Positions 10,586 through 21,824 of a stretch of 64,000 bases of DNA are shown in pieces. The stretch is from contig NW_006917098.1 in assembly GCF_000516985.1 (NCBI RefSeq), forward strand, positions 1,550,001 through 1,614,000, given 5' to 3'. Below the pieces are notes generated by a model, which saw only the letters and a list, made by a program, of their open reading frames with translations, had not been told where the DNA came from and did no database searches. This DNA comes from Pestalotiopsis fici W106-1 (Eukaryota > Ascomycota > Sordariomycetes > Amphisphaeriales > Sporocadaceae). The first letter of the stretch is position 1; each line of letters opens with the position of its first letter. Position numbers and translations under genes: made by a program.

Positions 10586-13297
10586 CTATTTCACGCCAGG
10601 TCTGAAAGCAGATGCTATGTTGATTCGGCATCTCTTGTGCACTCTGCCGCTGTAGATTGCATAACCTGTGAGTTCCTTAGTGAAAGTATTCCTTGATTTT
10701 CAGGAGATGTGATTGATCATTTGTGTATAACTTACATTGCAGATCGCGGTCGACAACTCTGATCACCATAGTATAGTTCACCTTATAGTGTCTTGTGCCA
10801 ACGATCCTGCCGTTGGGGTTTGCCACCGGCTCAATCGGCTGGATTAAACCTTGGTCCCGGAGGAAAGTGAAATCCACAACAATTTCACCAACCTTTTCAG
10901 CACCTGGTATTCGTCAGTTACGATATTTCCAGAACGCTTATTCGAAATAGACGAGAATAACCTTGATTCATTTCATGGGAGAGCCTGTAGTGAGACCGTG
11001 GGGCACGGTCAATGACATAGAGCTCTTCTTTGCATATCAGATCGCGAACTGGCCAGCAATCAAAAGTATGGAAACAAAGAAACGGTCTACACGTCCAGAT
11101 TGGAGGAACTTCAGATCCCTGCAGATGTTAATTCAGAATTCATGAGCTACCCGTGATCAAGCCGACGTACCATGCTCAGAACCCAGTCTATCGTTCTTTT
11201 CACATATGGCAGTCCGTCGTGCCGGTCATAAGAGGGTTTCACACCCTTATGTTCGTCCGGATAGTCTCCAAACGGCTCAGTGCGTAGGATACCGTAGCTA
11301 GATCGCGCTAATCTGCGTGGTCCCTGCTCCTTGTTAAAGGCACGTAATACTGCTCCTGATGCCACGGCGGTAATGCTAAGAACCGTCAGCGCTACAAGAG
11401 AAAGAATCAATCCAGCGTTTCTTTAGGTAAACATACGTGTTTGCCGAGCTCGGTGACTTTGTCAGCTTTATTGTGTGTCCAGTACGCTGGGTCAAATCTG
11501 CCAGACGCCTTCTGATGAATTCCTGGAGGGATTTCGAGGCAGCAAAACCTCCTTGAAGGATTACTTTCTGTTGAAATCAGGTAAGCTCAAGAAATACCAG
11601 ACTTGGTCTTTCAATCAATGATCACGAACCTCCACTCTACAACCTTTTTGCAAAGCTCTGTTGATCTGATCTTCCATGACAGTGGCAATGCCTTCGAGCA
11701 GGGTACGAAATAGACCTTTGATGGTTATCCTTCATAGGGCTGATTAACACAAAGCTTCCCAGCTTGATGCCAAACGTACTCACATCGGAAGTTCCATGCC
11801 CCCATGAGAGAAATGCTTGACAGGATTATGGCGAAGCCGCGAGGACACGTCGAACTTCCGACGCCATTTATTTATCCTCGAATCGTAGATGTTGAAGTTC
11901 CTCTTGATTCTATACTCGAACTCGTTGATCGTGATCTTCTCGATGATTCCCTCGATAGTTTCGCGGCTGTTGTCTCTTTCGTGCGCGTCTTCGAGATACT
12001 CTTCGTCCTTCAGAATGTCATGAAGCAGTCTTTTGAAACCTTCATTGAGGTAACTTGAACCATACAACCCGCCTTTTACAAATTCAGTCTCAGATCAAGT
12101 CAAAAGGCTCATGATGACTCACCACCGGGCTCAACTACCTCTCGGGTCAGTCGCAAGGGTGTTGTTCTGCTGATCGTGTAGGTGTTGGCATCTACAGTAC
12201 CGCCACCTTTAATCGTATCATTATCTTAGTTTCGGCATAGTGCGTGCTACGCATAAGTGTCAACATACCTGCATCCAACAGCACAAATGTATCGCCAGCC
12301 TGGACATTGAAGCGGTCAGCATAGTGATTTGAACAGAGTGTGGCTGGTATGTTTTTATCACCTGGATGTCCGGATCGCTTGCCAAGACATAGGTAGCAGC
12401 AGCTTCTGGCTCTGAGACGATGAACAAGTTCTCAATGCTGTTGTTCTGTGCATCAACTCCACCGAAATTTGTCCTCTCCATGGCAATAGCCATAGCCGTC
12501 TGCATGTCACGGCATGCCTTCTGGCTCCAGATTGCCGGCACACATAATACCATCTCTTTCCTCCAATTGTCATCAAAGCCTTCTTGGAGAAGTTCTGATT
12601 TCGTATGCTGAAGAAGACAGGTCAAAAAGTCGGCAATAACCTGCAGTGGTCCCTTGATGATCTTTTTCTTTTTCAGCAACGTAAGCGTTTCTCTCAACTC
12701 GGCTCGGATATAATCAGTGTCTGGACTCTGGTCGAGTAAAAGTTTGAATCGATTCAACAGCTTTTTGTTCGGGTCGTTGTGCACTGCCGATGTGCGACGA
12801 TCATCATGGACATCATAGCCCCATCCCATTGAAACATCATTGCCCTCTTCATCCACATCCATCGGGGACACAGGTGCATCTGAGCTAGAGCTATTTTCTT
12901 CATTTGTCAAGTCGTCCATCCGTTCTTCACTGCTCGGGTTGTCCGCACGGGAGGTATCGCGGCAGGTCTGATTCAACGTGTAAAGGATTTCGGTCGGAAC
13001 CTGCTTGCTCATGGGGTCATCGTTGTTGTTGTCGAAATCATTAGGATAATTTTGAATTGTTTTGATTCTGTCCAGTGGTAGGTACTCTGTGGCGTCATCC
13101 TCTTCGAGAGCTACATAAGAAACACATGAAAACGTCGTACCGAAATCGACAGCAATGATCAGTCTTCTCGAGCTCGGATGGTCAGAATCGTCATTGAGCA
13201 ACTCGACAGAGACCTCATCAGGGGCAATATCTTGATACAAAGTGCCTTGGGATTCTTGTCTCAAAGTTGCAGTCGACTCTCGTGAGGAGGCAGCCAT
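10586..13297 (-). CDS. HSPA12-like Hsp70/actin-fold ATPase
   Basis: Ten exons: 13297-12362, 12299-12269, 12206-12123, 12072-11784, 11729-11630, 11567-11437, 11375-11171, 11118-10962, 10903-10736, 10665-10586; 2181 bases, 726 residues, all GT-AG. The phosphate-1 motif is IIAVDFGTTFSCVSY (residues 47-61). The phosphate-2 motif LLDAGGGTVDANTY (from residue 319) is split by an intron after the first Gly codon base. IVSEPEAAATYVLA and KVILQGGFAASKSLQEF follow, then NTITAVASGAVLRA, the adenosine-binding part. This is the fungal HSPA12-type family, whose members lack a classical substrate-binding domain. An acidic, Ser-rich insert (about residues 105-155) separates the lobes. Function is not established; it presumably binds ATP. 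It shares its promoter with the unknown gene at 13716. The short last exon is the least certain. Confidence 0.85.
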
Positions 13298-13715
13298 TGT
13301 GCAAGACTTGCGGGAAAGGATACCAGCCCATCAATGATGAATATGGCCATCGGCGGCCTGATCTTTTTCTACTTTTCAAGAGAGGCAACCCCCGACTAGG
13401 GCAAATATGGCCCCCCGTTTCAGGACAGGAAGCATGAGGCCAATCGCTTCGACTGACTCGTAGCTGCGGTGAGTATCTGCATGCTGAAGCCAATCATCGG
13501 CCTTTGTTGGTGCAGAACATACTCCAGGCAGCACAGCCGCTTTGAATAACCCCCTGGAGGTACAGATATCGGCCCGCAAGTGCGGGAGGCTCGAATTGGA
13601 ATAGGCCGCCCGAAGGGAGGTCCCTTGGCGGGCCGCCTCGGTATATATACCGTTGATACCCCACTAGCCGGGGGAGGTTTCATTTCACAGCAACTTCGCC
13701 AGACTGCAACAAAAA
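13298..13715. promoter_or_regulatory. Shared divergent promoter with TATA box and GC-rich palindromes
   Basis: A GTATATATAC sequence (13641-13650) lies 66 bases upstream of the rightward ATG. Just before it are a perfect CCCGCA-AG-TGCGGG hairpin (13573-13586) and an imperfect palindrome with perfect core AAGGGA-GG-TCCCTT (13613-13626). CCCCT/AGGGG elements, the stress-response-element core, occur near 13550 and 13615. Related sequences CCCCGACTAGGG (about 13390-13401) and CACTAGCCGGGG (about 13662-13673) lie in opposite orientation near the two gene starts. Confidence 0.5.
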
Positions 13716-15780
13716 ATGGTCGGAACGTCCAGGTCATCTCAAAGTGGAAGCCACCAACGTCTCTGGGATGAGGAATATGTCATTCAGCTAGAGGCGTGGT
13801 TGGATTACTGCCTGCTATGGGGGATCGATTTTAAATCGAGCATCATCAGTCATCTCGAGGCGCAAACTCACAGGACTTTCACACTACAGCAGGTGCACAG
13901 AAGGCTTACACTGGAATGGAATCACCTAGGACATGCCGATTCTGACAGTGTCGATGATTTGTATAGACAAGGCACTGCGTGTCTTGCCTATTTGACTGAT
14001 TCCGAGAGGGCAGTCATTGAGAGGGCGGTCAACGATCTTGGGCCCCCGAAAACCGAGAGTCTATTAAAAGACACGTCCAGCACGCTCCGATCGAATTTAG
14101 GAAGTGTTCCGATTGACCATCAGTCATCTCATGACTCGACACAGCCAAATGTTCCTGTTGTTGCCACAACAAGTACCGCAGAGGACCGGCTTTCAGACAC
14201 AAGCAGCGACTTGTCAGATTATGATGAAAGATATCTCCAGGAAGACTTTTTGAAACCCCAGTCTATCCGAGGCAATAGCATGCCATTTGAGCCTAGGAAG
14301 GTCGGAACTGAAGTTTCTCGGACATCTTCGCCTTTATTCCTCCAAGTACAACTGACAGAGCCCACAGAGGCTCAGAACGTAGGATTTCCCGAAGTCAAGA
14401 CCGAGGTTTCTACCACGGACCGATTTCTCTCAACGCGCGCCTCTCCGACATCAGTAGGGAATCCAGAACCCGAGATCGCTACAATTGAGCAAGAACTCTC
14501 AAAAGTCAAGGAAAAATTGCGCGCAAGCGAAAGCAAAGTCAATACGTTACAAAACCAGGTGTTCGACATGACCGACCGCCTGTATCGGGCGCAGATCGAG
14601 ATGGAAGAGCTGCAGCATCGTAATCGCGCAGCAGTCGATCACAGGGACGACGCCGGTTGGCCTGTAATTCTACAAGAAGAAAATACTGCCCTAAGGAAGC
14701 ATGTTCTCGCGATGCAGGCTAGCAGAGAGGATATTAAGAAATTCGAGTGCAACGGCTTAGGGCCTAGCGACACCAACGTCGAGAAACAGTTATCGGATTT
14801 ATGCAGCAATATTCGAGACGCTTGCAATTCATTTGGCCCCGATGAAGTCGTGGTTGATGAGCCTTTGAGAGAAACAGAGTTTGACCCAATGAGCTTTATA
14901 GTGTCCAATTGGGCTGAGACAGCCTCTGGGCATGATCTTTCGCGACTTCTTCGGCAAAGCTCCGAGCTTGGGGTATACAGATCGGACGTTCTCAGGTCTC
15001 TTGTGGCAGCTGGAATATGCAAGCTCGTATTTGAGTCTCCAGTCTCTCATCTCTCGATTACTGAATCGCCTATACTTAGGCATTACCGAAAGCAACTTCT
15101 AAGTCGAGGTAAATTTTCCCAACTCACTGTTACATTGGATTTGGCTGATAAAGAAGACTTTAGATGGTCCTAAATCACTACTGCAACTAGATCTTTTGGC
15201 TTTTAAGTCACTAAAATCTGATGAGACTTTTGAATCGTGTGTCGTCAACGAAAGAGCAAACGGCATCTCAGGCTATATGTGTCGTGCTATCCAGATTGCT
15301 CTAGCACCAGTGACTGCAACTAGTTCTACAGAGTCGCAGCCATCGTCGAATGCAATCATCACAGATGATGAAGTTGTAGTCGATACGTTACCGATGACCT
15401 TACTTGAGCGAGCCATCCAGTGTGCCATCCGGCTCAGGTTGGATCTACTACTGTCTGGTAAGTATTACCATTGGGTTTTCTTCAAGCCCGGGACCAATTT
15501 TGACTTCAAGACAATGAGTACGAACTCGACTCCCAACAACCGAAGTTATGTCTACACGAAGAAAAATAAATCTCGGAAGCGCCAGCGCAGCAGTGATGAC
15601 TTGAGAGTCGGTGGACCTATCAAGTTATGCATCTTCCCGGCGCTGTATGAAGATGACTCTGCAAAGCATCTTACCAGTGATTGTGGATTGTTGTTTTGGG
15701 ACAGTTTCGACATGCGGCAACATTCTTCAGTAGACTTGCAAGGTTCAAGATTGATTTCGCCTGCTGTTGTGTTAGTATGA
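13716..15780 (+). CDS. Unknown protein with central coiled coil
   Basis: Two exons (13716-15108, 15164-15780) with a 55-base GT-AG intron; 2010 bases, 669 residues. I do not recognise the family. The first 70 residues (LWDEEYVIQLEAWLDYCLLW, then a basic QVHRRLTLEWNHLG) could form a helical DNA- or protein-binding domain. Residues about 110-240 are polar and likely disordered. A heptad-like coiled coil follows near residues 250-330 (EQELSKVKEKLRASESKVNTLQNQVFDMTDRLY). The C-terminal third is globular, with the second exon ending in LFWDSFDMRQHSS. A basic KKNKSRKRQRSS segment in exon 2 could be a nuclear localisation signal. A GTAAGT within exon 2 (about 15460) was not used as a donor because splicing there breaks the frame. 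Confidence 0.65.
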
Positions 15781-17020
15781 AGTCATGGGTTGATGGCATA
15801 TGTTAGATTGAATGACAAGGAACTGTCTTGCAAAGTATACGTCCTCATGAGCCGGCCAATAGTTGCGATTCTAGCTGTGTGCGTGAGATATCTTCTGTAA
15901 AGACTTTTAGCCATAACTTGGTTGCTTGTCAAGGTCCTCGTCGAAGGGCGACACATCTAGCTCGAATAATTCAGAACAAATTTGTGGGCTGGCTATTCAA
16001 CGAGGGCATAAAAAAAAGGATGCACCAGGTTTGTACTAGTCCTTAGTGACTTTTTAATCTATGTTGTAGCAATATCGCATATATGAAGAAAGCTTGCGAT
16101 CACCAATGATAGGCTTTGGATGGACTGCCTAAAATTCGGTATGTAAACATTCTAGGACACCCACTCGAGCTCAAGCTTACCTGAGAGTAGCATAGCTCTT
16201 GGTCTCAATTTGGCAACTTGCGGGGCTTGTTTGCTTATCTACTACTGTGTATGTGCGGAGTCTCTCTCTTCTTTTTTTTTTTGGGAAAAGGATCTAGTGC
16301 AGACATAGTATACGGGAGAAAAGTAACTTATTTAATCTTACATTAATGGGAATACGAACAGTACGCGATCTATCAAATCGTCGTATATTATAAAGTAAGA
16401 GTTGGGAAAACAAGAACGGTACGAGCGTTCATCACTGTTTATGCGCGTCTACATGGTACTAAAGACTCAATTAAACGTTTGTAAAAGGTCCAAACTAGGG
16501 CAATTTTAGGTTCACAAGTTTCACAAGTTGGACTATAAGAACTACAAGAGCTTACCTAAAAATATATAGTTTGCTAACACTAAAACACAATAATCAATGC
16601 CCAAACAGAGGTCACCGGGATGGACGGCCATTCATTTTGATTGTTTGTGAGAAACTCAGAAACGAACTGAACGGCATTCAAAGTGACAACCAATGAATGC
16701 GTTTGACGCTAATGCAGGAAACCTTTTGGGCGAGTCGTCGTGCTGCGCCGTACTGCCGAAATTACCGGTGGGTGTCAAGAGTTCGGCTCGGACCAGTTCA
16801 GGGTATCAATCATCAACTATCTGCACCTATGTTAGACTCACCCACCAGGGCTGCAGGGAACTTTTACTTGTGCATTTAAACTTTGTTACGCAAAGCCTTG
16901 GGAACCTTTCTGCGATCCCCTGGCACCGAAAGAGGTCACCTACGGCATAGGGCTGCCATCAGTCAGGCCACCCAGCCCCCTTGTGGATAAGGGGCCATAT
17001 CACCTACCGCTTGCCTGGGT
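15781..17020. other. Intergenic, AT-rich in the middle
   Basis: About 16,060-16,690 is visibly AT-rich compared with flanking genes and has no coding signal. From 16,690 to 17,020 composition returns to normal; frames are open for up to 85 codons but show no domain. An 8-base inverted pair GGTGGGTG / CACCCACC brackets about 16,768-16,845, which could be chance. No transposon gene is visible. Confidence 0.4.
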
Positions 17021-18553
17021 ATGGCAGAACCATGGGGGCGCCCACGGCCCATCGCACCGTGGCCAGTCAGGGACGGCCCGAACTGCAGTGGACGGGTTGT
17101 GCCAGTCTCTGAACATGGCCCCAAGACACGCATGCATAGTGCCGAGGAGTGGCTGGCCATGGCCCCCGTTATTAAGAAGCTCTACGTCGAGGAGCATCGC
17201 AAGTTGAACGATGTCATGGTCATAATGGAGCGGCAATATGGATTCAAGGCCACGTGGGTTTGACCAAGAAGAGAATATGTTCGACATGTACAATTTCGTG
17301 ACTGACTGTGGTACCCGAGTATCAGTGAGCAGATGTATAAGAAAAGGTTCACGGCGTGGGGGCTATCCAAGAATAGGAAGCGTGTGCCTCGTGCTGCGAC
17401 AGGACCTGATGGGTTAAAGGTGCAGCAATATAACCGCACAGGTCTCATGCGCACGACTGCTCCCGGCGAGTACTTCCTCACACTGGACAAGGAGTTGTTA
17501 GGCCACTATCCTGCCGAGACCGCCCTCTATAGCGTCGCGGCCTGGGCAAACGGAAACTTTGATGGCACACACTGGTTGCAGACCAATAAACAGCTGAGCC
17601 TCTGGTCAGCATCTGCAAACGGCCCGGCCACGTATCCCAGCACACAAATGTTCCAAGATATTGCCCTATCTCAGGCCTTGTTGGAGCGCCGGCAGGGTCG
17701 ACTGGCTGGACTCGCCGTCCGCAAGGCGTTTTGGCAGCTCGAAGAGGTCATCAAGATTGGCGACCCGGCACTGCTGAGAAACCTGGTGGATATCGTCTTC
17801 CAAATGATCCAAATGAAACATGATACTCTGCTACGAATGCTGCTATCTCAGCTGACGAGCCTTGCTAATCACCATCTTCCATCGCTCCACCCGCTGGTCC
17901 AGTTCTTTCGGCAAATTGACAAAAGCAACAACGATCTTGCTATTCTGATCAAAATGGCATTCCGATGCTTTGTGGAGAACTTTCACCAGCGCATGAATGA
18001 TAACTTCTATTGGATGTACGACAACTGGGTCTGGGACTCGAGCATCAGAATCATCGACTCGGACCCCGAAGGAGACTACAAGCGCATCATGGAAGCATTT
18101 CAAGCCCTTGCTCTAAACACCGAGGCCGTCGAGTCTTCCCAGGTGTTGAGATCACACCTTGGCTTTCTCACCAAAACGAGACTGATGAGAAGCGACGGCT
18201 TTGAAAAGACGTCGGCCACTGACGTTTTGAAAATCCTCAATCAAGAGGAAGACGAGCTGGATGCGGCAGCAATACCCAAAGACCCGAGAGTGCATGTGTA
18301 CATGCGCACTGCTGCAATCAAACGCGCCATTGACAAGCAGGACTGGGACAAGGTCAGTGAAACCATGCAATCTAATATTAAACGCTTGGAGATGATATAT
18401 GGGTTCGAAAGTCGGGAAGTGATTCGAGAACTCTGGTCATTGGAAAAGGTCATGAGGAAAGCTGGCAACGTGGAAGAAGCAGACAAGATTGAAAAGGATG
18501 CTCTGAGGCGGATCGGCGTATACTTGTCTGAAGTCCCAGGGTATATGCAATAG
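17021..18553 (+). CDS. Clr5-domain protein
   Basis: Two exons (17021-17253, 17326-18553), 72-base GT-AG intron, 1461 bases, 486 residues from the first ATG. An internal ATG at 17132 in the same frame is an equally good start and would remove 37 Gly/Pro/Arg-rich residues. The N-terminal Clr5 domain reads EEWLAMAPVIKKLYVEEHRK, then MERQYGFKAT joined across the intron to EQMYKKRFTAWGLSKN. This is the conserved pattern of a fungal domain named after S. pombe Clr5, a heterochromatin factor. The remaining residues are mostly helical, without a family I recognise. A nuclear or chromatin role is possible but not shown. Confidence 0.82.
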
Positions 18554-18591
18554 TCAACTTATAATCATGATTTAAAAAAGTAGGCAGAGCA

Positions 18592-18623
18592 ATGGGTATA
18601 TAGTACCTTGTGTATATACCCAT
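18592..18623 (+). terminator. Strong hairpin in the 3' flank of the Clr5-domain gene
   Basis: Perfect 11-base arms, ATGGGTATATA (18592-18602) and TATATACCCAT (18613-18623), around a 10-base loop, starting 39 bases after the stop codon. A third copy of GGGTATATA begins near 18632. It may be a 3' UTR structure or end-processing signal; function is inferred from position only. Confidence 0.45.
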
Positions 18624-19412
18624 GTAGCTTTGGGTATATACCGGGCTCCCAGTCACGGAGGCGTCTGTTTGATTGATACAATGGCGCTGGCGAGACGCTT
18701 ATAATAATGAATATCACAACGCAAAATTACTCGCGATCCATTGAAATGGCATGTTTCCTCCGGCTTCATTCCACCAGAACTGAATCATCTTCTGTCCATC
18801 TGCGGACCATGTACATAAGGAATACCCGACATGCGTACCTAGGCTTTCGCGGGCCGGAGCTTTGGTGGGGTTTCCGTCAAAGTTGAACATTCGGAGCCCG
18901 AACAGGTACATTATGGACGGTACAGTACCACGGAAATAAACGATATTAAGCACATGTTGTACTGACGGATAGTGACTGCTTACATTATTTTTCGTTGTTG
19001 CGGGCAGTCAGCAAACTGTGGCGGAGGTTTTGGTCCTTGTGGCTCAACTGTTTTTGAGCTGAGATGAGCTGAACTCTAGCTGAATCGTCACTTCTAGGTT
19101 TTAGTGATCTGCGTACTAAAAGTTACACCTCACGGGTGGGCAGGAGCTAAGACGCGTCATTGTGAGCGGAACGGCACGATCAGCTTTCCTGTCATCAACG
19201 TTTCAATTATTCCTTCATCCACCTAGGCCAAAGGACGTCGCTTGTCTTGACATGCAATAATTTTGTCTAATTTGAACACCCTCTACCCTACTTGTTCTTC
19301 TCTTCCTTGTCGGCTTGTGGATTCTGCAGCTCCTAGGTATTTGACAAGGATTCCTCCTACAAACGACCCCGCGAAAGCTCTCAAAGGTGAACTACTACTG
19401 CAGCTAGGAGAC
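18624..19412. other. Intergenic with one unexplained minus-strand frame
   Basis: A minus-strand frame (18953-18714) encodes 79 codons with many aromatics (CTWSADGQKMIQFWWNEAGG) ending in a stop. It has no ATG at its open end and no clear acceptor. It could be a relic or terminal exon of a lectin-like protein; I could not support a gene. Confidence 0.3.
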
Positions 19413-20037
19413 ATGGCAGTGAACGGCGAACCTCAATCTCAGTCTCGCGCCAGTCGCGCCTATTCCTTTGGCCAGCGTCAGGTCGATCGCGTAATCAGTC
19501 CACAGAGCCGAGAGAGGTCCTACGATGCGGTGAACCAGTTTGCTACAACCAGGCCCATTCTATTCGTAGGTATATCCCTGCTCGCCGTACCACCGATTCG
19601 GGAGCTTTCCCCCCAGCGTCTCGAGAGCGCCTGCTAATCTGCTTGTACGTTTCCAGGCCTTTATTGTCTCGCAGATACTCTTTTCCACTCTGCCTCTCGC
19701 CCTCTTCATCTCCTTCTCGCTCTCGACCGCCGCCTTTGCCATTGCCTCCGCGACCCTCTTCTCCGTCTTCTGGATTGGCGTCGGCCTTTTGGTTCTTTGC
19801 CCGATTCTGTTCATCACCTCGGGCATCGCCATCCTTGTTTGGGCATGGGCTATCGTGACATTTCTCGTGGGCCGTAAAGTCTACCAGATGCTCCCGGTCA
19901 GCATGCAGGGCGACATGCAGGTCAAGATGCCCAATGGCAAAAAGGTCATCTTCCAAAAGGAGCGAAGCAACGATTCCAACGGCCTAGGCTTTGATAACAT
20001 CGACATCAAGGAGGAGATTGCGGAGGTCAAGGAGTAG
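19413..20037 (+). CDS. Promethin/LDO-like lipid-droplet membrane protein (tentative)
   Basis: Two exons (19413-19565, 19657-20037), 91-base GT-AG intron, 534 bases, 177 residues. The start is the ATG at 19413; nothing upstream in frame is ATG. The N-terminal 50 residues are polar. Exon 2 opens with a long hydrophobic region, about residues 52-108, that forms two to four membrane helices separated by very short turns (FIVSQILFSTLPLALF, then VFWIGVGLLVLCPILFITSG). This helical-hairpin layout followed by a charged tail resembles promethin/LDAF1 and yeast LDO proteins, seipin partners at lipid-droplet sites. The assignment rests on architecture; any small ER hairpin protein would look alike. The tail ends IKEEIAEVKE. 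Confidence 0.6.
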
Positions 20038-20378
20038 GTTCTTGGCGAGGTCATGTTGGTCTTGTTCAAGATGGGAATGTTTCTCATACAAGAAGGAGCA
20101 AAAGGCTGGCTTTGGAGATGGCACTGGTGGTAATAGTTACCTAACACGACTGATTCTGAACCGCAGATTTGATAATTAGACATGGCGAGCATGGCGTTGA
20201 AAAAGTCGGGCACGAGGAAATCTTTACTGAAAGAGTTTGGACTGACGTTCAATGCAGGTAATAAGCTGTACACTAAAGAGGCAAAAAGAATCCATTCATA
20301 TACGGCATGGGTATAGTCCCACGCGAGTCTTGGCATCAAGGTGTCCACCATAAAGCAAGAGACCGATTCTGCCTTGGA
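20038..20378. other. Intergenic between convergent genes
   Basis: 341 bases of 3' flank on both sides; no gene or structured element recognised. Confidence 0.4.
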
Positions 20379-21824
20379 CTAGATCTGTACTTTCTTCTCA
20401 GTCGTGGTTGATGCATATGACGCCTTGTCCTCGTCTACTTTCATCTGCCTGAGATCAATGGTCGAATTTGACCAAGCCCTGGCCAGTCTGAACGTCTTTG
20501 GAAACCAGCTGGGCTCTTCACCGGTTGTAATCATATGGACAAGCGCCTCGGCACTGCGGAATGCCATGGCCATGCCATGCCCATTCATGCCAACTGACAT
20601 CCACAGTCCCTTCTGGCCAGGAGCCTCTCCAACAAGCGGATACGTATCAGGTGTATAGCATGTAATGCCGGACCAGTCCCTCATATGGGCACCTTCCTCT
20701 CCCCAAGCCTCACTGCCAAAATAATTGGCGGCGGCGTGCCGGAGGTACTCTGCAATCTTTGGGTTGACCTTGGAGTCATCAGTGACCCCTTTCTCCCTGG
20801 ACGGTGAGAGGAAACGACCTCCTCCGTAGAGAATATCGCCAGCGCCGCGAAGATGAGGGGCACGAGTATGGAAGTAGTCACCGGAATGCGCATCATTCAA
20901 GCAAATATTCATGTGCATGGCTGGGTTGTCTGCGACCTTGCTTCCTGGTCGAATGGCCGTCACTTGACTCCGGCTGGGCCACATGAAGCCCGTCCGAGCC
21001 AAACCAATATGCAGGCTGTTGGTGAAAGCATTGGTGGCCAGAATAACTTGTTTGGTCTTGACATCACCACGACTCGTCTTGACTGTCCATGTAGAGGCAA
21101 GGTCGTCGCGTCGTGGCGATTCGATAATCTCGTGCACGGGGGTGTTTGTCTGCAAGTTGAGACCTTTGGCCAGACTGAGCTCCAACATCTTACACACGAG
21201 CAAATATGGGTTCTGCGTGTGAGCTGGGTAAGTCACGGCGCCGACGACATTGGGAATACCGACGCGTCGACTGGCCGCCTCGCCTTCAAACACCTCCTTC
21301 AACCCGGTGGGCGCGTCGTCCGGTCTCCGCTGTTGCACCTCTCGGCGAAGCTCCAAGACGGCCTTGATCTCGGCCCACGCCGCCTCCGTCAGGTACACGT
21401 CGGCCGTGTCGAGGTCCTCAAAGTCGCAGTCGACCTGGTGCTCGCGGACAAAAGCGGCCACGTCTGCTACATTTTGTTCCTCGAGTCGCGCAAACTTGAG
21501 CGCCTCGTCCTCGCCAAACGCCTGGGCGTAGCGCTGGTAGTTGAGCCACCAGCCGGCGCGGCAGAGCCCGCCGTTGCGGCCCGAGGCGCCCGAGGCCGCG
21601 GTCCGGGCTTCGAGCATGAGGATGGATGCAGAAGGGTCGCGGGCGTACAGCTTGTACGCTGCGGCGGCGCCCGTGATGCCGGAGCCGATAATGACGTAGT
21701 CGAGTGCATCGGATGGAAGCTCCGGTGTGGTCCGGTGCTCGGCGATCCGGTGAGGTGGGATTTGCCAGTATGAAGTGGTGGGATTTGGGACTGGGAGGCC
21801 CGGGTGCAAGTTGCCGCCGCCCAT
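20379..21824 (-). CDS. FAD-dependent oxidoreductase, DAO family
   Basis: Single exon, 481 residues, starting at ATG 21824. The FAD-binding motif YVIIGSGITGAAAAYKLY lies at residues 43-60, followed by EARTAASGASGRNGG near 77, a segment conserved in the glycine-oxidase/sarcosine-oxidase branch. The C-terminal VGMNGHGMAMAFRSAEALV is the second flavin-contact motif of that branch. It probably oxidises an amine or amino acid to an imine using O2. No signal peptide and no peroxisomal SKL-type tail (it ends KKVQI), so it is probably cytosolic. Close fungal relatives are numerous and mostly uncharacterised, so the substrate cannot be assigned. Confidence 0.85.
   Translation of the reverse strand: MGGGNLHPGLPVPNPTTSYWQIPPHRIAEHRTTPELPSDALDYVIIGSGITGAAAAYKLYARDPSASILMLEARTAASGASGRNGGLCRAGWWLNYQRYAQAFGEDEALKFARLEEQNVADVAAFVREHQVDCDFEDLDTADVYLTEAAWAEIKAVLELRREVQQRRPDDAPTGLKEVFEGEAASRRVGIPNVVGAVTYPAHTQNPYLLVCKMLELSLAKGLNLQTNTPVHEIIESPRRDDLASTWTVKTSRGDVKTKQVILATNAFTNSLHIGLARTGFMWPSRSQVTAIRPGSKVADNPAMHMNICLNDAHSGDYFHTRAPHLRGAGDILYGGGRFLSPSREKGVTDDSKVNPKIAEYLRHAAANYFGSEAWGEEGAHMRDWSGITCYTPDTYPLVGEAPGQKGLWMSVGMNGHGMAMAFRSAEALVHMITTGEEPSWFPKTFRLARAWSNSTIDLRQMKVDEDKASYASTTTEKKVQI

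Noticed and set aside
15460..15515. Possible intron starting at GTAAGT within exon 2 of the unknown coiled-coil gene
   Set aside because: Splicing to the available AAG acceptors breaks the frame or leaves a 29-base intron; reading through keeps 669 open codons.
16768..16845. Short inverted pair GGTGGGTG / CACCCACC suggesting a miniature transposon
   Set aside because: Only 8 bases, no target-site duplication seen, no second copy in the window.
18714..18953. 79-codon minus-strand frame with lectin-like aromatic pattern
   Set aside because: No ATG, no convincing acceptor and no second exon; kept only as a note in the intergenic entry.
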